Origin: Rhodocyclus purpureus
GTDB lineage: Bacteria; Pseudomonadota; Gammaproteobacteria; Burkholderiales; Rhodocyclaceae
Assembly: GCF_016653115.1 (NCBI RefSeq)
Contig: NZ_NHRX01000066.1
Location: 82,958-146,957, forward strand
Direction of reading: 5' to 3'
Length of the DNA stretch: 64,000 nt
A program made the translations under genes and the position numbers. Shown piece by piece: positions 24,293-34,859 of this stretch. Position 1 is the first letter of the stretch; every line of letters begins with the position of its first letter. The notes under the pieces are model-generated. The model did not search any database, was not told the DNA's origin, and worked only from the letters and a program-made list of their open reading frames with translations.

Positions 24293-26500
24293 ATGCCAAA
24301 AAGATTTCCTCTTTACCCAAGCTCCCGCCCGCGTGCCCGAAGCAAGCTGCGCTTGCCGTTCGCTCGGCTTCTGGTTCCGCTATTCGGCGCTGCTTGCGTG
24401 CTGCCGGCGTCGGCCGAGGAAGCCCTGTCCGAGGACGATTTCCTCGGCGAACTGCCGGCGGTCGTGTCGGCGACGCGAATGCGCCAGTCGCTTGCCGATA
24501 CCCCGGCGTCGATGACGATCATCGACCAGGAGATGATCCGCGATTCCGGCGCCTGGGATGTCGCCGACCTGTTTCGCCTCGTTCCGGGAATGTACGTCGC
24601 CTACAACGTCGACAAGGAAGTCGTTCCCGGTCACGTCGTCAGCTACCACGGAATGACCGATCCCTAAGCCAAGCGGATGCAGATCCTGATCGACGGGCGG
24701 TCGGTGTATACGCCACTGTTCGGCGGGCCGATCTGGAGCAACATCCCGCTCACGCTCGACGACATCGAGCGCGTCGAAGTCGTGCGCGGCCCGAATGCGG
24801 CGAGCTACGGCGCCAATTCCTTCCTCGGCGTCATCAACATCATCACGCGCCACCCGGCCGAGGTACAGGGCAAACTGGTCTCGCTCTCCGCCGGCAAGGT
24901 CGGCAGCGACGCGACGCTGCGCTACGGCGGTCGTACCACCGACATGGACTACCGCATGACCTTGCAGTTGCGTGGCGACAGAGGCTACACCAGGGACTAT
25001 GACGGGCGTTTCGAGAACAAGATCGATGTGCACACGCGCACCGACAACAAGCGGATCGGCAACCTGTCGTTCCGCGGCGATTACCGGATCAACGCCAGCG
25101 ACGAATTGCAACTGCAGTTCGGTTATTCGGGCGGTAGTCGCGGAACCGGCGATTATCCCGGCAAATTTACAAACGCCAATCCCCGGCGCGACAAGGACGT
25201 CGAAAGTCTGTTCGCGCTGGCGCGCTGGCAACGCGACCTCGGTGCCGACAGTCAGTTCAGTCTGCGCCTGTATCACAACCGCGACCGCCTTTCGGAAGAT
25301 CTCAGCCAGCTGGTCGGTACGACGCAGGCGCCGTTAACACTGAAGATACCAGAAGCGAACTGCCAATTTCTTGGCTGGGCTTGGTTAAAAGAAACAAAAA
25401 CGTGTAAGGGGGTTATCACAGCAGGCGTTCCCACCCCTTTCGATCGTCCGCTCGACCACGTCGCCGAGCGCAGCGACGTCGAGGCGCAGCACAGCTTCTG
25501 GGCCGGCGAGCACCTGCGCCTGCTCTGGGGCGGCGGGCTCCGCCTCGATCGCGTCAGCAGCACGCTTTACCTCGGCGGCGACGACTTCAAGAGCTTCCAC
25601 CAGCAGAGCCTCTTCGCCAACGCCGAGTGGCGGCCGCTGGACCCGCTCGTATTCAACTTCGGCGCGATGGTCGAGCACAACAATTTCGTCGGCAGCAATA
25701 CCTCGCCGCGCGCCGGCGTCAATTACCGCCTGACGCCGGCGCAGACGATCCGCGCGACAGTGAGCCGCGCTTGGCGCAACCCGGTGCTCTATGAGCAGCA
25801 GGGCAATTCCCGCTGGGTTTATTCGGTGATCGATCCCCAGTTTCTTGCTGGCAGAACTCTCCCCTTGCAGTACCTGTACGGACAGAACAACCTGCGCCCA
25901 GAACGCATCGACTCGCGTGAACTGGGCTACCTGATCCAGCTTCCGCGTGGCGGCTCCCTCGATCTCAAGTGGTCCTACGACACGCTCAGCGACCTGATCG
26001 AGATGTACCAGTTCGATTGCTGCGGGACGGCGATTCCGGGCACCGTCCGCACCTTCGGCAATCGGAGCGAAGTCGGCGTCCATTCCTTCGAGGCGCAATG
26101 GCAGCAGCAACTCGACGATTTCACGAGAATTCACTTCGGCTGGTCGTCGACGAAGATCGCGCGTCGCACTCCAGCGCTCGATCGACAATCGGAAGATTAC
26201 AGCTATGACCGGACGGCTTCGCGCCACGGGCAGAACCTGCTGCTGGCGCGCCAGTTAACTCCGTTCTGGCGTGCCAGCATCGGCGTCTATCGCGTCGGTT
26301 CGATCGAAGCCTTCGGCGGCAGGTCCCTGGATGCCTACACGCGCTGGGATGTCCGCGTCGCCCGCCAGTTCAAGTGGGACGGTACCGACGGTGAGCTGGC
26401 GCTGATCGTGCAGAACCTGGAGGACAGCCAGTATCGCGAGTTCTACGTCGAAAACCTCTGGGGGCGACGCGCCTTCGTGAACCTGCGTCTTGCCTACTGA
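24293..26500 (+). pseudogene. TonB-dependent receptor interrupted by one stop codon
   Basis: One continuous frame broken only by TAA at 24665-24667. Before it lie a signal sequence (RLLVPLFGAACVLPASAEEA), the plug start LPAVVSATRMRQSLADTPAS, ADLFRLVPGMYVAY and SYHGMTDP. After it, in the same frame, AKRMQILIDGRSVYTPLFGG and VEVVRGPNAASYGANSFLGV continue the plug, and the 22-strand barrel runs to the C-terminal aromatic end RRAFVNLRLAY. In homologues a tyrosine normally follows this point (DxYxxRMQ), so a TAC or TAT became TAA. The downstream ATG 24677 would give a protein without signal peptide. The substrate is not identifiable; a substrate-binding protein gene follows after six bases. Confidence 0.85.
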
Positions 26501-26506
26501 TCCTCC

Positions 26507-27493
26507 ATGTTCCGCGCGCCGCTCCTCGCCACCCTCCGACGTCCTTGCCGACGTCTGGCGTGGCTGTTGATCGCGGCGCAGCTCTTGCTCGCCGGCAGCG
26601 CCACGCTGGCGGAGGAGCGTGTTGCGGTGTTGCTCAGCGAGGGTGGCGGCTTCCATCGTGAGTTCGTCGAGGCCTTGCAGCGGGCGCTCGACGATCCGTC
26701 GATCAGCGGCCGTTCGCTGTCGCTGGTCGAACTGACCGACCTGCCGGAGCGTGCCGACGATCCGCGCCTGGGCGGGGCTTCGCTTCTCGTCGCCGTCGGG
26801 GTGCGGGCGATGCGCGCGGCTGCCGAGCGCAGCGACCTGCCGCCGACGCTCAACGTGCTGGTACCGCGGTCGAGCTACGAGCGCGTGCTCGCCGAGTCGG
26901 CGCGGCGGCGTCCGCGCGCGCAGTTCTCGGTGATCTATCTGGACCAGCCGCTGTCACGCCAGCTCGCACTGATTCGAAAGCTGTTTCCCGGCAAGCCGCG
27001 GGTGGGGGTGCTGCTCGGGCCGGAGTCGAGCGCCTTCCTGCCCCGCCTGCGGGCCGAGGAGGCGCGCGGTGGACCGGGGGTGGTCAGCGAGAAAGTCCTG
27101 TCCGAGCCCGAGATCATTCCGGCGCTCGCGCGCGTGCTGCGCGACGTGGACCTGTTGCTGGCGCTACCCGACAGCGTCGTGTTCACGCGCGATTCGGCGC
27201 GTCCGATCCTGCTGACTGCGTATCGTCATGGCAAGCCGCTGCTGGGTTTCTCGCAGGCCTACGTGAAGGCCGGGGCGCTGGCCGCGGTCTTCAGCACGCC
27301 GGCGCAGATCGCCCGGCAGACCGCCGAGATCCTGGACAGCTCGCTTGCCAGGCGTTCCGTGCTGCCGGCGGCGTCCTATCCGCGCTATTTCTCGGTCTCG
27401 GTCAATCGCGCGGTGGCCCGTGGGCTGGCGATCGAGGCGCCGGCCGACGAGGCGCTGCGGGCGGCGCTTGCCGTTGGCCCGGATGGCGAGTGA
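26507..27493 (+). CDS. ABC transporter substrate-binding-like periplasmic protein
   Basis: 328 residues with an N-terminal signal (RLAWLLIAAQLLLAGSATLA). Two alternating alpha/beta lobes are visible (ERVAVLLSEGGGFHREFVEALQ; PRVGVLLGPESSAFLPRLRA; LLLALPDSVVFTRDSARPIL; HGKPLLGFSQAYVKAGALAA), the layout of the TrpX/YtrC-like ABC substrate-binding family. No permease or ATPase is adjacent, and the gene follows the TonB receptor. Such receptor-plus-binding-protein pairs often precede a sensor kinase or act as a sensing pair, so uptake of a specific ligand is not assured. Confidence 0.75.
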   Translation: MFRAPLLATLRRPCRRLAWLLIAAQLLLAGSATLAEERVAVLLSEGGGFHREFVEALQRALDDPSISGRSLSLVELTDLPERADDPRLGGASLLVAVGVRAMRAAAERSDLPPTLNVLVPRSSYERVLAESARRRPRAQFSVIYLDQPLSRQLALIRKLFPGKPRVGVLLGPESSAFLPRLRAEEARGGPGVVSEKVLSEPEIIPALARVLRDVDLLLALPDSVVFTRDSARPILLTAYRHGKPLLGFSQAYVKAGALAAVFSTPAQIARQTAEILDSSLARRSVLPAASYPRYFSVSVNRAVARGLAIEAPADEALRAALAVGPDGE

Positions 27494-27559
27494 TCCCGCG
27501 GCGGGTATGGGCGCTGGGCTATAATCGCGCCTTTACCACGACGCCTCCGGACGCCCGCC

Positions 27560-30500
27560 ATGGCCGAAAACGTTTCCGCCCTCCCTGAAACCCTCTTCCT
27601 GCGCGGCGCCGACGCGCTGTCCGAGTTCCGCCGCCAGCGCCTGCAGGCTGGACTGGCCGCGGTTCTGCCCGGTGCGACGCTCGACTCGGCCGAGTACTGG
27701 CACGTCGTCGCGCTGCGCCGGCCGCTCGATCGGGCCGAGCGCGAGCATCTGGCGGCGCTGCTCGCGGAACGCCCGGCAGCGGTGGTTGGCGGCGAGTTGT
27801 TCCTGGTAACGCCACGCCTGGGCGCGATCTCGCCGTGGTCGTCGAAGGCCACCGACATCGCCTGGAACTGCGGCCTCGATGGGGTCGAGCGGATCGAGCG
27901 CGTGCTCGCTTACCGCATCGCCGGCCCTGCATCGATTCCGGCCGATAAGCGCGCCGCCGTCGCCGCGCTGCTGCACGACCGCATGACCGAGACCGTCCTC
28001 GACGACTTCGCGCAGGCGCCGGCGCTGTTCGGCCACGTCGCGCCGAAGCCGCTCGCGCGCGTCGATCTTCTCAGCGGTGGCCGTGACGCGCTGGTCGAGG
28101 CGGATTCGCGTCTCGGCCTCGCGCTGTCGCCCGACGAGATCGACTACCTCGTCGACATCTTCGCGCGCGCCGGCCGCAACCCGACCGACGTCGAGCTGAT
28201 GATGTTCGCGCAGGCCAACTCCGAGCACTGCCGGCACAAGATCTTCAATGCCGCCTGGGTGATCGACGGCGAGGAGAAGCGCGAGACGCTGTTCGGCATG
28301 ATCCGCGAGACGCACAAGGCGCACCCCGAGGGCACGGTGGTCGCCTATTCGGACAACTCCTCGGTGATCGAGGGCCACGTCGCGCAGCGCTTTTTCCCGG
28401 CGACCGACGGTGGCTACGGCTACCACGAGCAGCTCACGCACATCCTGGCCAAGGTCGAGACGCACAACCATCCGACCGCGATCTCGCCCTTCCCCGGTGC
28501 GGCCACCGGCTCGGGCGGCGAGATCCGCGACGAGGGGGCCACCGGCCGCGGCTCGAAGCCGAAGGCCGGCCTGTGCGGCTTCTCGGTCTCCGACCTGCAG
28601 ATCCCGGGTGCGCTGCAGCCCTGGGAAGCCGACTCGGTGGCCTACGGCAAGCCGTCGCGCATCGCCTCGGCGCTCGACATCATGCTCGAAGGCCCGATCG
28701 GCGCCGCCGCCTTCAACAACGAATTCGGCCGGCCGAACCTCGCCGGCTACTTCCGCACCTACCAGCAGGCGGTCGCCAACGCCGACGGATCGACCAGCGT
28801 GCGCGGCTACCACAAGCCGATCATGATCGCCGGCGGCCTCGGCGCGATCGCCGCCGACCAGTGCTTCAAGGCGGAAAAGCTCTCGCCCGGCGTCCTCTTC
28901 GTCCAGCTCGGCGGCCCCGGCCTGCTGATCGGCCTCGGTGGCGGTGCTGCCAGCTCGATGAGCACCGGCAGCAACACCGAGGATCTCGACTTCGCGTCGG
29001 TGCAGCGCGGCAACCCCGAGATGGAGCGGCGTGCGCAGGAAGTGATCGACCGCTGCTGGCAGCTCGGCGCGCCCGAGGGGGACGGCTGGGCGGCAGGCGA
29101 CGGCAACCCGATCCTGTCGATCCACGACGTCGGCGCCGGCGGCCTGTCGAACGCCTTGCCCGAACTCGCGCACGGCGGCGGCTGCGGCGCGCGCTTCGAC
29201 CTGCGCGAAGTGCATATCGAGGAACCCGGCATGTCGCCGGCCGAGATCTGGTGCAACGAGTCGCAGGAGCGCTACGTGCTGGCCATCCCGCCGACGCGGC
29301 TCCCCGAATTCAGCGCGCTGTGCGAACGCGAGCGCTGCCCCTTCGCCGTCGTCGGCGAAGCCACCGACGACGGGCGTCTCGTAGTCACCGACTGTCATTT
29401 CGGCGACAACCCGGTGGACATGGACATGGAGGCGCTGCTCGGCAAGCCGCCGCGCATGACGCGCGATGTGGTCCGCCTGCCTTCGCCGGGTTCGGCCTTC
29501 GACTTGGGGCAGGTCGAACTGAAGGACGCCGCCTACCGCGTGCTGCGCCTGCCGGCGGTGGCCGACAAGACCTTCCTGATCAGCATCGGCGACCGCTCGG
29601 TCGGCGGCCTCACCGCGCGCGACCAGATGGTCGGCCCCTGGCAGGTGCCGGTCGCCGACGTCGCCGTCACCCTCAGCGACTATTGCGGTGTCACCGGCGA
29701 AGCTTTCGCCATGGGCGAACGCACGCCGCTGGCGGTGCTCGACGCGCCGGCGTCGGTGCGCATGGCGATCGGCGAGGCGCTGACCAACCTCGCTGCCGCC
29801 GACGTCGCCAAGCTCGGCGACGTCAAGCTCTCGGCCAACTGGATGGCGCCGGCCGGCGTCCCCGGTGAGGACGCGCGCCTGTTCGACGCGGTGCGCGCCA
29901 CCTCCGACCTGTGCCAGGCGATCGGTGTCTCGATCCCGGTCGGCAAGGATTCGCTGTCGATGCGCAGCGCCTGGGAAGACGAGGGCGTCAAGAAGCAGGT
30001 GGTGTCGCCGCTGTCCCTGATCGTCACCGCCTTCGCGCCGGTGACCGACGCGCGGCGCACGCTGACGCCGCTGCTGGCGCGTGATCTTTCCGACTCGGAC
30101 CTCGTCCTGATCGACCTCGGTGGCGGCCGCAACCGCATCGGCGCCTCGGCGCTGGCGCAAGTGTATAACGCCGTCGGCGAGGAGGTCCCCGACCTCGACG
30201 ATCCGGCGCGCCTCGCCGCCTTCTTCGGCGCGATCAGGAAACTCGCGAGCGACGGCCTGCTGCTCGCCTACCACGACCGTTCCGACGGCGGCCTCTTTGC
30301 CGCTGCCGCCGAGATGTGCTTCGCCGCGCGCACGGGCGTCACGCTCGACCTCGACGGCCTCTGCTACGACCCGCTGGCCAACGACGTCGACGGCGCCGAG
30401 CGCAAGCCCGAGCTGATGGCCGGCCGCGCCGACGAGCGCCTGCTGCGCGCGCTGTTCGCCGAGGAACTCGGCGCGCTGCTGCACATCCGCCGTGCCGACC

Positions 30501-31591
30501 GCGACGCGGTGCTGGCCGTGCTGCGTGCTGCGGGTCTCGGCGCCTGCACGCACTTCGTCGGCCACCCGAACGCCGCCGACGAGCTGCGCATCGTGCGCAA
30601 CGCCCGTGCCGTCTTCGCCGAGAAGCGCGTCGACCTGCAGCGCGCCTGGTCGGAAACCAGCTTCAACATGCAGCGCCTGCGCGACGATCCCGAATGCGCG
30701 CAGCAGGAATACGACCGCATCCTCGACACCAGCGACCCCGGCCTCTCGGTGGCGCTGTCCTTCGACCCCGCCGAGGACGTCGCAGCCCCCTTCGTGGCTA
30801 CCGGCGCGCGTCCGCGCGTCGCCATCCTGCGCGAGCAGGGGGTCAATGGCCAGGTCGAGATGGCCGCCGCCTTCGACCGCGCCGGCTTCGCGTCGGTCGA
30901 TGTGCACATGAGCGACATCCTCTCCGGTCGCGTCAGCCTCGCCGACTTCAAGGGCGCTGTCGCCTGCGGTGGCTTCTCCTACGGCGACGTGCTCGGTGCC
31001 GGGCAGGGCTGGGCGCGCACCATCCTCTTCAACGAGCGCGCGCGCGACGAGTTTTCCCGCTTCTTCGCGCGTCCCGACGTCTTCGCGCTCGGCGTCTGCA
31101 ACGGCTGCCAGATGATGAGCGCCTTGAAGGAGCTGATCCCCGGCGCCGCCGACTGGCCGCGCTTCGTGCGCAACAAGGTCGAGCAGTTCGAGGCACGCTT
31201 CGTCATGGTCGAAGTGCCCGAGTCGCCGTCGATCTTCATGAGCGGCATGGCCGGCAGCCGCCTGCCGGTGGTCGTCTCGCACGGCGAGGGCCGTGCCGAG
31301 TTCGTCTCTGCCGATCCGGCCGCGCAGCAGCAACGCGTGATCGCCGCGCTGCGCTATGTCGATAACGCCGGTCGCCCGACCGAGGTCTATCCGTACAACC
31401 CGAACGGATCGCCCGCCGGCCTCACCGGCGTCACCACCGCCGACGGCCGCTTCACGATCATGATGCCGCATCCGGAGCGTGTCTTCCGCGCCGCCCAGAT
31501 GTCCTGGCGTCCGGCCGAGTGGGATGCAGAGGGCGTCGAAGCATCGCCGTGGCTGCGCATGTTCAGGAACGCGCGCAGGTACGTCGGCTGA
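27560..31591 (+). CDS. purL: Phosphoribosylformylglycinamidine synthase
   Basis: 1343 residues, the large single-chain form of Gram-negatives. It converts FGAR, glutamine and ATP to FGAM, the fourth step of purine synthesis. The order is N-terminal PurS-like domain, linker, two AIRS-like halves ([94 protein letters not shown]) and a C-terminal class I glutaminase. The glutaminase nucleophile lies in [11 protein letters not shown] and the catalytic His/Glu in [14 protein letters not shown] box lies at about 27521 before the gene. Confidence 0.97.
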   Translation: MAENVSALPETLFLRGADALSEFRRQRLQAGLAAVLPGATLDSAEYWHVVALRRPLDRAEREHLAALLAERPAAVVGGELFLVTPRLGAISPWSSKATDIAWNCGLDGVERIERVLAYRIAGPASIPADKRAAVAALLHDRMTETVLDDFAQAPALFGHVAPKPLARVDLLSGGRDALVEADSRLGLALSPDEIDYLVDIFARAGRNPTDVELMMFAQANSEHCRHKIFNAAWVIDGEEKRETLFGMIRETHKAHPEGTVVAYSDNSSVIEGHVAQRFFPATDGGYGYHEQLTHILAKVETHNHPTAISPFPGAATGSGGEIRDEGATGRGSKPKAGLCGFSVSDLQIPGALQPWEADSVAYGKPSRIASALDIMLEGPIGAAAFNNEFGRPNLAGYFRTYQQAVANADGSTSVRGYHKPIMIAGGLGAIAADQCFKAEKLSPGVLFVQLGGPGLLIGLGGGAASSMSTGSNTEDLDFASVQRGNPEMERRAQEVIDRCWQLGAPEGDGWAAGDGNPILSIHDVGAGGLSNALPELAHGGGCGARFDLREVHIEEPGMSPAEIWCNESQERYVLAIPPTRLPEFSALCERERCPFAVVGEATDDGRLVVTDCHFGDNPVDMDMEALLGKPPRMTRDVVRLPSPGSAFDLGQVELKDAAYRVLRLPAVADKTFLISIGDRSVGGLTARDQMVGPWQVPVADVAVTLSDYCGVTGEAFAMGERTPLAVLDAPASVRMAIGEALTNLAAADVAKLGDVKLSANWMAPAGVPGEDARLFDAVRATSDLCQAIGVSIPVGKDSLSMRSAWEDEGVKKQVVSPLSLIVTAFAPVTDARRTLTPLLARDLSDSDLVLIDLGGGRNRIGASALAQVYNAVGEEVPDLDDPARLAAFFGAIRKLASDGLLLAYHDRSDGGLFAAAAEMCFAARTGVTLDLDGLCYDPLANDVDGAERKPELMAGRADERLLRALFAEELGALLHIRRADRDAVLAVLRAAGLGACTHFVGHPNAADELRIVRNARAVFAEKRVDLQRAWSETSFNMQRLRDDPECAQQEYDRILDTSDPGLSVALSFDPAEDVAAPFVATGARPRVAILREQGVNGQVEMAAAFDRAGFASVDVHMSDILSGRVSLADFKGAVACGGFSYGDVLGAGQGWARTILFNERARDEFSRFFARPDVFALGVCNGCQMMSALKELIPGAADWPRFVRNKVEQFEARFVMVEVPESPSIFMSGMAGSRLPVVVSHGEGRAEFVSADPAAQQQRVIAALRYVDNAGRPTEVYPYNPNGSPAGLTGVTTADGRFTIMMPHPERVFRAAQMSWRPAEWDAEGVEASPWLRMFRNARRYVG

Positions 31592-31599
31592 TGGCTGCA

Positions 31600-31643
31600 G
31601 GGACAGTATGCTTGATTTATGGTGAATCAAGGATACTGTCCCC
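31600..31643. repeat. Long inverted repeat between purL and the P-loop gene
   Basis: GGGACAGTATGCTTGATT (31600-31617) pairs with AATCAAGGATACTGTCCC (31625-31642) around a seven-base loop with one mismatch. It could terminate the purL transcript or act as a dispersed REP-like hairpin; it resembles the GGGGAC...GTCCCC hairpins at 9506 and 34832. Confidence 0.65.
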
Positions 31644-31652
31644 CTGATTAGC

Positions 31653-33368
31653 ATGGCTGCCTCGCCGCCTGCCGCCGAAGCCTTCTCCGCCTGGAACCCG
31701 GGCATCGAACCGGGCGTTCCCGGCGAGTTCGCGCTGCTCGAGACGATCTACCGCCCCGAGTTCGTCGCCAGCAGCTACGCTTACCTGCGTGAGGTGTCGC
31801 GCTGGTCGGGATTGCCGGCCGAGGAGTTGTGCGCTTACCTCCCGGAGCGCCTGGCGCTGCACGAACTGATCGTCCGCCTCACGGCGGAAGTGTCGGTTCC
31901 CGAAGGCGACGACCAGTCGATCTATGGTCGCAACGCGCGGCGCATGGCGGCGAAGGTCTACGCCGACTATCTCGTGCCGCAGATGGCGGAGATCCGCCGC
32001 ATCCACGCTGAATTGCTGCAAGAGGCTGAGCAGGTGGTGCGCGAACTGCTCGACACCAGCCTGTCGCCGGTGGCCGTCGTACCGCCGCTGCGGCGTTTTC
32101 CGTTCACCCTGTTCGGCAGGCGGCAAGCCACTGCGCCGCCGCCGGAGTCGTCCGAGGACCACGATCACCGCGTCGTGGCCGCTTACCGCGCGGCCGGGCT
32201 GGCGACCACGGATCCGCTGCGCCGCGCGATCTACAAGAGTCTGTACCGGGTGCTCGGCGGCGTCCTGGCCACGCACGGGCGCCTGAGTTCGGAGCGTGGC
32301 TTGCTGGTCGAGGTGGTGACCCGGCACGTCGGCAACCACTGGGGCAGCGAACTGATCGGTCGGAAAGTCGCGTCCCTGCTCGATCAGGCGATCGAGCACG
32401 AGGGCTGGGTCAAGATCGAGGATCGCGAGTCGCCACGCATGATCAGCATGAAGGGCGCTTCGGCCGCCGGCAAGAGTTCGCTGCGCGGGCTGATGATCCG
32501 GCGCCTGCGCGCCGAGGGCTTCCCTTTCGCCGGCTACGTCACGATCAGCCCCGACGTTTGGCGGCGCGTGCTGCTCGATTACGCGTCGCTCGGGCCCGCT
32601 TACAAGTACGCCGGCTACTTCACCAGCCGCGAGCTTTCTGTGATCGACGCCAAGCTCGACCGCTACCTGCGCGACAAGGCCAATCGCCAGCAGCGTACCC
32701 CGCACCTGCTCGTCGACCGCTTCCGCTTCGACAGCTTCTCGAGCGAGCGGGTCGAGCGCGTGTTCCAGGATACCTACGCGCGCTACGTCGATACCATGCA
32801 TATGGTCTTCGTCATCACGGCGCCCGAGGAGACGGTCGAGCGCGGCTGGCAACGCGGGCTGCAGAACGGTCGCTACAAGGCGGTCGAGGATTTCCTCGGC
32901 CACTGCGTCGAGGCCTACACCGGCATCCCCAAGCTCCTCTTCAAATGGCTGGCGAGCCCGCGCCCGGGCTTCGAGTTCAGTTTCCTCGACAACGGGGTGC
33001 CGAAGGGGCAGTCGCCCAAGCTGATCGCGCGCGGCGACCGCAGCGCGCTGACGATCCACGACCCGCTGGCCTTCATCAACATCGAGCGCTACCAGAAGAT
33101 CGACATCAAGGCGCGTTCGCCCGCTGCCGTCTATCCACCGGGCCCGGCGATGGCGGTGGCGCGCAACTGCGGCTTCCTCAGGGAATGCGTGCAGCGCATC
33201 CGGCGTGTCGAGTTCGTCGATGGCGAAGCGGGCGCGCCCTATCTGCAGGTGCAGAGCGGCCGCTTCGAGGTGCTCGATGCGGCGGTGTTCGACCGGGTGA
33301 TGGCCCGGGAGGAGAGCGGTGAAATATTGCGCACGCTCGCGCCCTGGCTCGATGCGCCGCGGCGCTGA
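31653..33368 (+). CDS. P-loop NTPase of unknown function (zeta-toxin/kinase-like)
   Basis: 571 residues, no signal peptide. The N-terminal half (1-255) is mostly helical with no recognised domain (RLALHELIVRLTAEVSVPEG). A Walker A motif, GASAAGKSS, sits at residues about 267-275 and is followed by SLRGLMIRRL, GYVTISPDVWRRVLLDY, LLVDRFRFDSF and MVFVITAPEETVERGWQRGL. This layout suits a zeta-toxin or shikimate-kinase-like phosphotransferase fold. The substrate is unknown. ATG 31653 has no clear ribosome site and sits next to a long hairpin. azlC starts 11 bases after its stop, so the genes may be co-transcribed. Confidence 0.7.
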   Translation: MAASPPAAEAFSAWNPGIEPGVPGEFALLETIYRPEFVASSYAYLREVSRWSGLPAEELCAYLPERLALHELIVRLTAEVSVPEGDDQSIYGRNARRMAAKVYADYLVPQMAEIRRIHAELLQEAEQVVRELLDTSLSPVAVVPPLRRFPFTLFGRRQATAPPPESSEDHDHRVVAAYRAAGLATTDPLRRAIYKSLYRVLGGVLATHGRLSSERGLLVEVVTRHVGNHWGSELIGRKVASLLDQAIEHEGWVKIEDRESPRMISMKGASAAGKSSLRGLMIRRLRAEGFPFAGYVTISPDVWRRVLLDYASLGPAYKYAGYFTSRELSVIDAKLDRYLRDKANRQQRTPHLLVDRFRFDSFSSERVERVFQDTYARYVDTMHMVFVITAPEETVERGWQRGLQNGRYKAVEDFLGHCVEAYTGIPKLLFKWLASPRPGFEFSFLDNGVPKGQSPKLIARGDRSALTIHDPLAFINIERYQKIDIKARSPAAVYPPGPAMAVARNCGFLRECVQRIRRVEFVDGEAGAPYLQVQSGRFEVLDAAVFDRVMAREESGEILRTLAPWLDAPRR

Positions 33369-33379
33369 GGTGTCGGCGA

Positions 33380-34096
33380 ATGCAGCGCAATGACCCTTCG
33401 GCAGCCAGCCGCCCGCTTTCAGCTCTGGCGCTGACGGCGCCGGTGGCGATGGGCTACATCCCGCTCGGCGCGGTGTTCGGCTTCCTGTTCGTGCAGGCAG
33501 GCATCGACTGGTGGCTGGCGATCCTCGCCAGCATCGTCGTCTTCGCCGGCGCGGCGCAGTACATGATGATCCCGATGATCGCCGGCGGCCTGTCGATCGG
33601 GACCATCGCGCTGGCGACCCTGATCGTCAACCTGCGCCACGTCTTCTACGGCTTGTCGCTGTTGCAGCGCATGCCGCAGGGGAGGCTGCAGCGCTGGTAC
33701 GTGATCTTCGGACTGACCGACGAGACCTACTCGCTGCTCACCACCCTGCCGCCGGACAGCGACCGGCGGCAGATGGTCTGGCTGGCGCTGCTGAACCACG
33801 GCTGGTGGGTGCTCGGCAGTGCGATCGGTGCGCTCGTCGGGGCGCGCACGCAGCTGGCGCTGGCCGGTCTCGACTTTGCGCTGGTCGCGCTGTTTGCCGT
33901 GCTCGCCGTCGAGCAGTGGCGGACGCGGACGAGTTCCGCGCCGCTGTTGGCCGGTGTGCTCGCCTACGGCGTCGCCTGGGCGCTGGCGGTACAGCACGCG
34001 CTGCTGTTGTCGATCGCGATCTGCGTCGCCGTCGGCGCGTTCTGGCAGTCCGCGCCGGCGACGGCTGGCACGGAAGGAGGCCCGGGTGATCGATAA
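33380..34096 (+). CDS. azlC: AzlC-family branched-chain amino acid exporter subunit
   Basis: 238 residues with the conserved start APVAMGYIPLGAVFGFLFVQAG, then ILASIVVFAGAAQYMMIPMI, NLRHVFYGLSL and FGLTDETYSLLTT. AzlC is the larger membrane subunit of a two-part exporter for branched-chain amino acids and related compounds. It partners the small AzlD encoded by the next gene, whose start overlaps its end by 11 bases. Confidence 0.93.
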   Translation: MQRNDPSAASRPLSALALTAPVAMGYIPLGAVFGFLFVQAGIDWWLAILASIVVFAGAAQYMMIPMIAGGLSIGTIALATLIVNLRHVFYGLSLLQRMPQGRLQRWYVIFGLTDETYSLLTTLPPDSDRRQMVWLALLNHGWWVLGSAIGALVGARTQLALAGLDFALVALFAVLAVEQWRTRTSSAPLLAGVLAYGVAWALAVQHALLLSIAICVAVGAFWQSAPATAGTEGGPGDR

Positions 34097-34406
34097 GGGC
34101 TACGTGATCGGCGTGATCGCGGCGATGGGGCTGGTCACCTTCGCGCTGCGTGCCCTGCCTTTCGTCGCCGCGCACTGGCTGGAAAGTCATCCGTTGGTAC
34201 AGCGACTGGGCCGTTTCCTGCCGCTGGCGATCATGACCCTGTTGCTGCTGCACTCGGCGCTCGGCGCCGCCCGCGAGGACCCGCGCGGACCATGGCCGGA
34301 AGTGGTCGCCGTCGCGCTGGTGCTTGTGCTGCAAGGCTGGCGCGGTAACGCGCTGCTCAGCATCCTCACCGGCACCGGTGTCTATGTGCTGATGCGCAAC
34401 TATTAA
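34086..34406 (+). CDS. azlD: AzlD-family small exporter subunit
   Basis: 106 residues from GTG 34086, overlapping azlC. Three to four membrane segments: YVIGVIAAMGLVTFALRALP, FLPLAIMTLLLLHSAL and VVAVALVLVLQGWRGNALLS, ending LTGTGVYVLMRNY. AzlD forms the exporter with AzlC. The overlap (GTG inside the azlC tail) indicates translational coupling and fixes the start better than the open frame upstream. Confidence 0.9.
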   Translation: MIDKGYVIGVIAAMGLVTFALRALPFVAAHWLESHPLVQRLGRFLPLAIMTLLLLHSALGAAREDPRGPWPEVVAVALVLVLQGWRGNALLSILTGTGVYVLMRNY

Positions 34407-34436
34407 CGTGAAACCAGGAACAATTTGACGGCAGCG

Positions 34437-34828
34437 AATGGCTGCGTTTCATGCTCAGGGGTGGCACGATTCGCATTCCAGGAGTGCCTGGAGAGGGCCT
34501 GAGAGCGTAACCGTCATCGCGAGCCCGAAGGGCGTGGCGATCCAGTGCGTAGGCCCGGTATCGGTCAGGGTGCCGAGACAGAAGAACGAACTGGATTGCC
34601 ACGGCGCTGCCCGCCTCGCAATGACGGCAGCGAATGGCTGCGTTTCATGCTCAGGGGTGGCACGATTCGCATTCCAGGAGTGCTTGGAGAGGGCCTGAGA
34701 GCGTAACCGTCATCGCGAGCCCGAAGGGCGTGGCGATCCAGTTCGTAGGGCCGGTATCGGTAAGGGCCCCGAGACAGAAGAACGAACTGGATTGCCACGG
34801 CGCTGCGCGCCTCGCAATGACGAGCAAT
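34437..34828 (+). repeat. Palindromic repeat cluster B, two units in a 196-base tandem duplication
   Basis: Elements at 34513-34625 and 34709-34822 have the same arms as cluster A. They lie in two tandem 196-base blocks (34437-34632 and 34633-34828) that also share an upstream part with ATGGCTGCGTTTCATGCTCA, GGGGTGGCACGATTCGCATT and TGGAGAGGGCCTGAGAGCG. The core differs from cluster A (GGCCGGTATCGG in place of GGGCTCGCGTCG). Confidence 0.9.
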
Positions 34829-34831
34829 TCC

Positions 34832-34853
34832 GGGGACGGTAATTACCGTCCCC
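34832..34853. terminator. Perfect 22-base palindrome, terminator-like
   Basis: GGGGACGGTAATTACCGTCCCC lies six bases beyond the parvulin gene stop. It may terminate that gene, though no T run follows. The same GGGGAC...GTCCCC ends occur at 9506 and 31600. Confidence 0.55.
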
Positions 34854-34859
34854 TCCCGC

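Noticed and set aside
27533..31705. 1390-codon open frame on the minus strand
   Set aside because: Antisense shadow of purL. The plus-strand protein has all expected motifs, and the minus-strand one has none.
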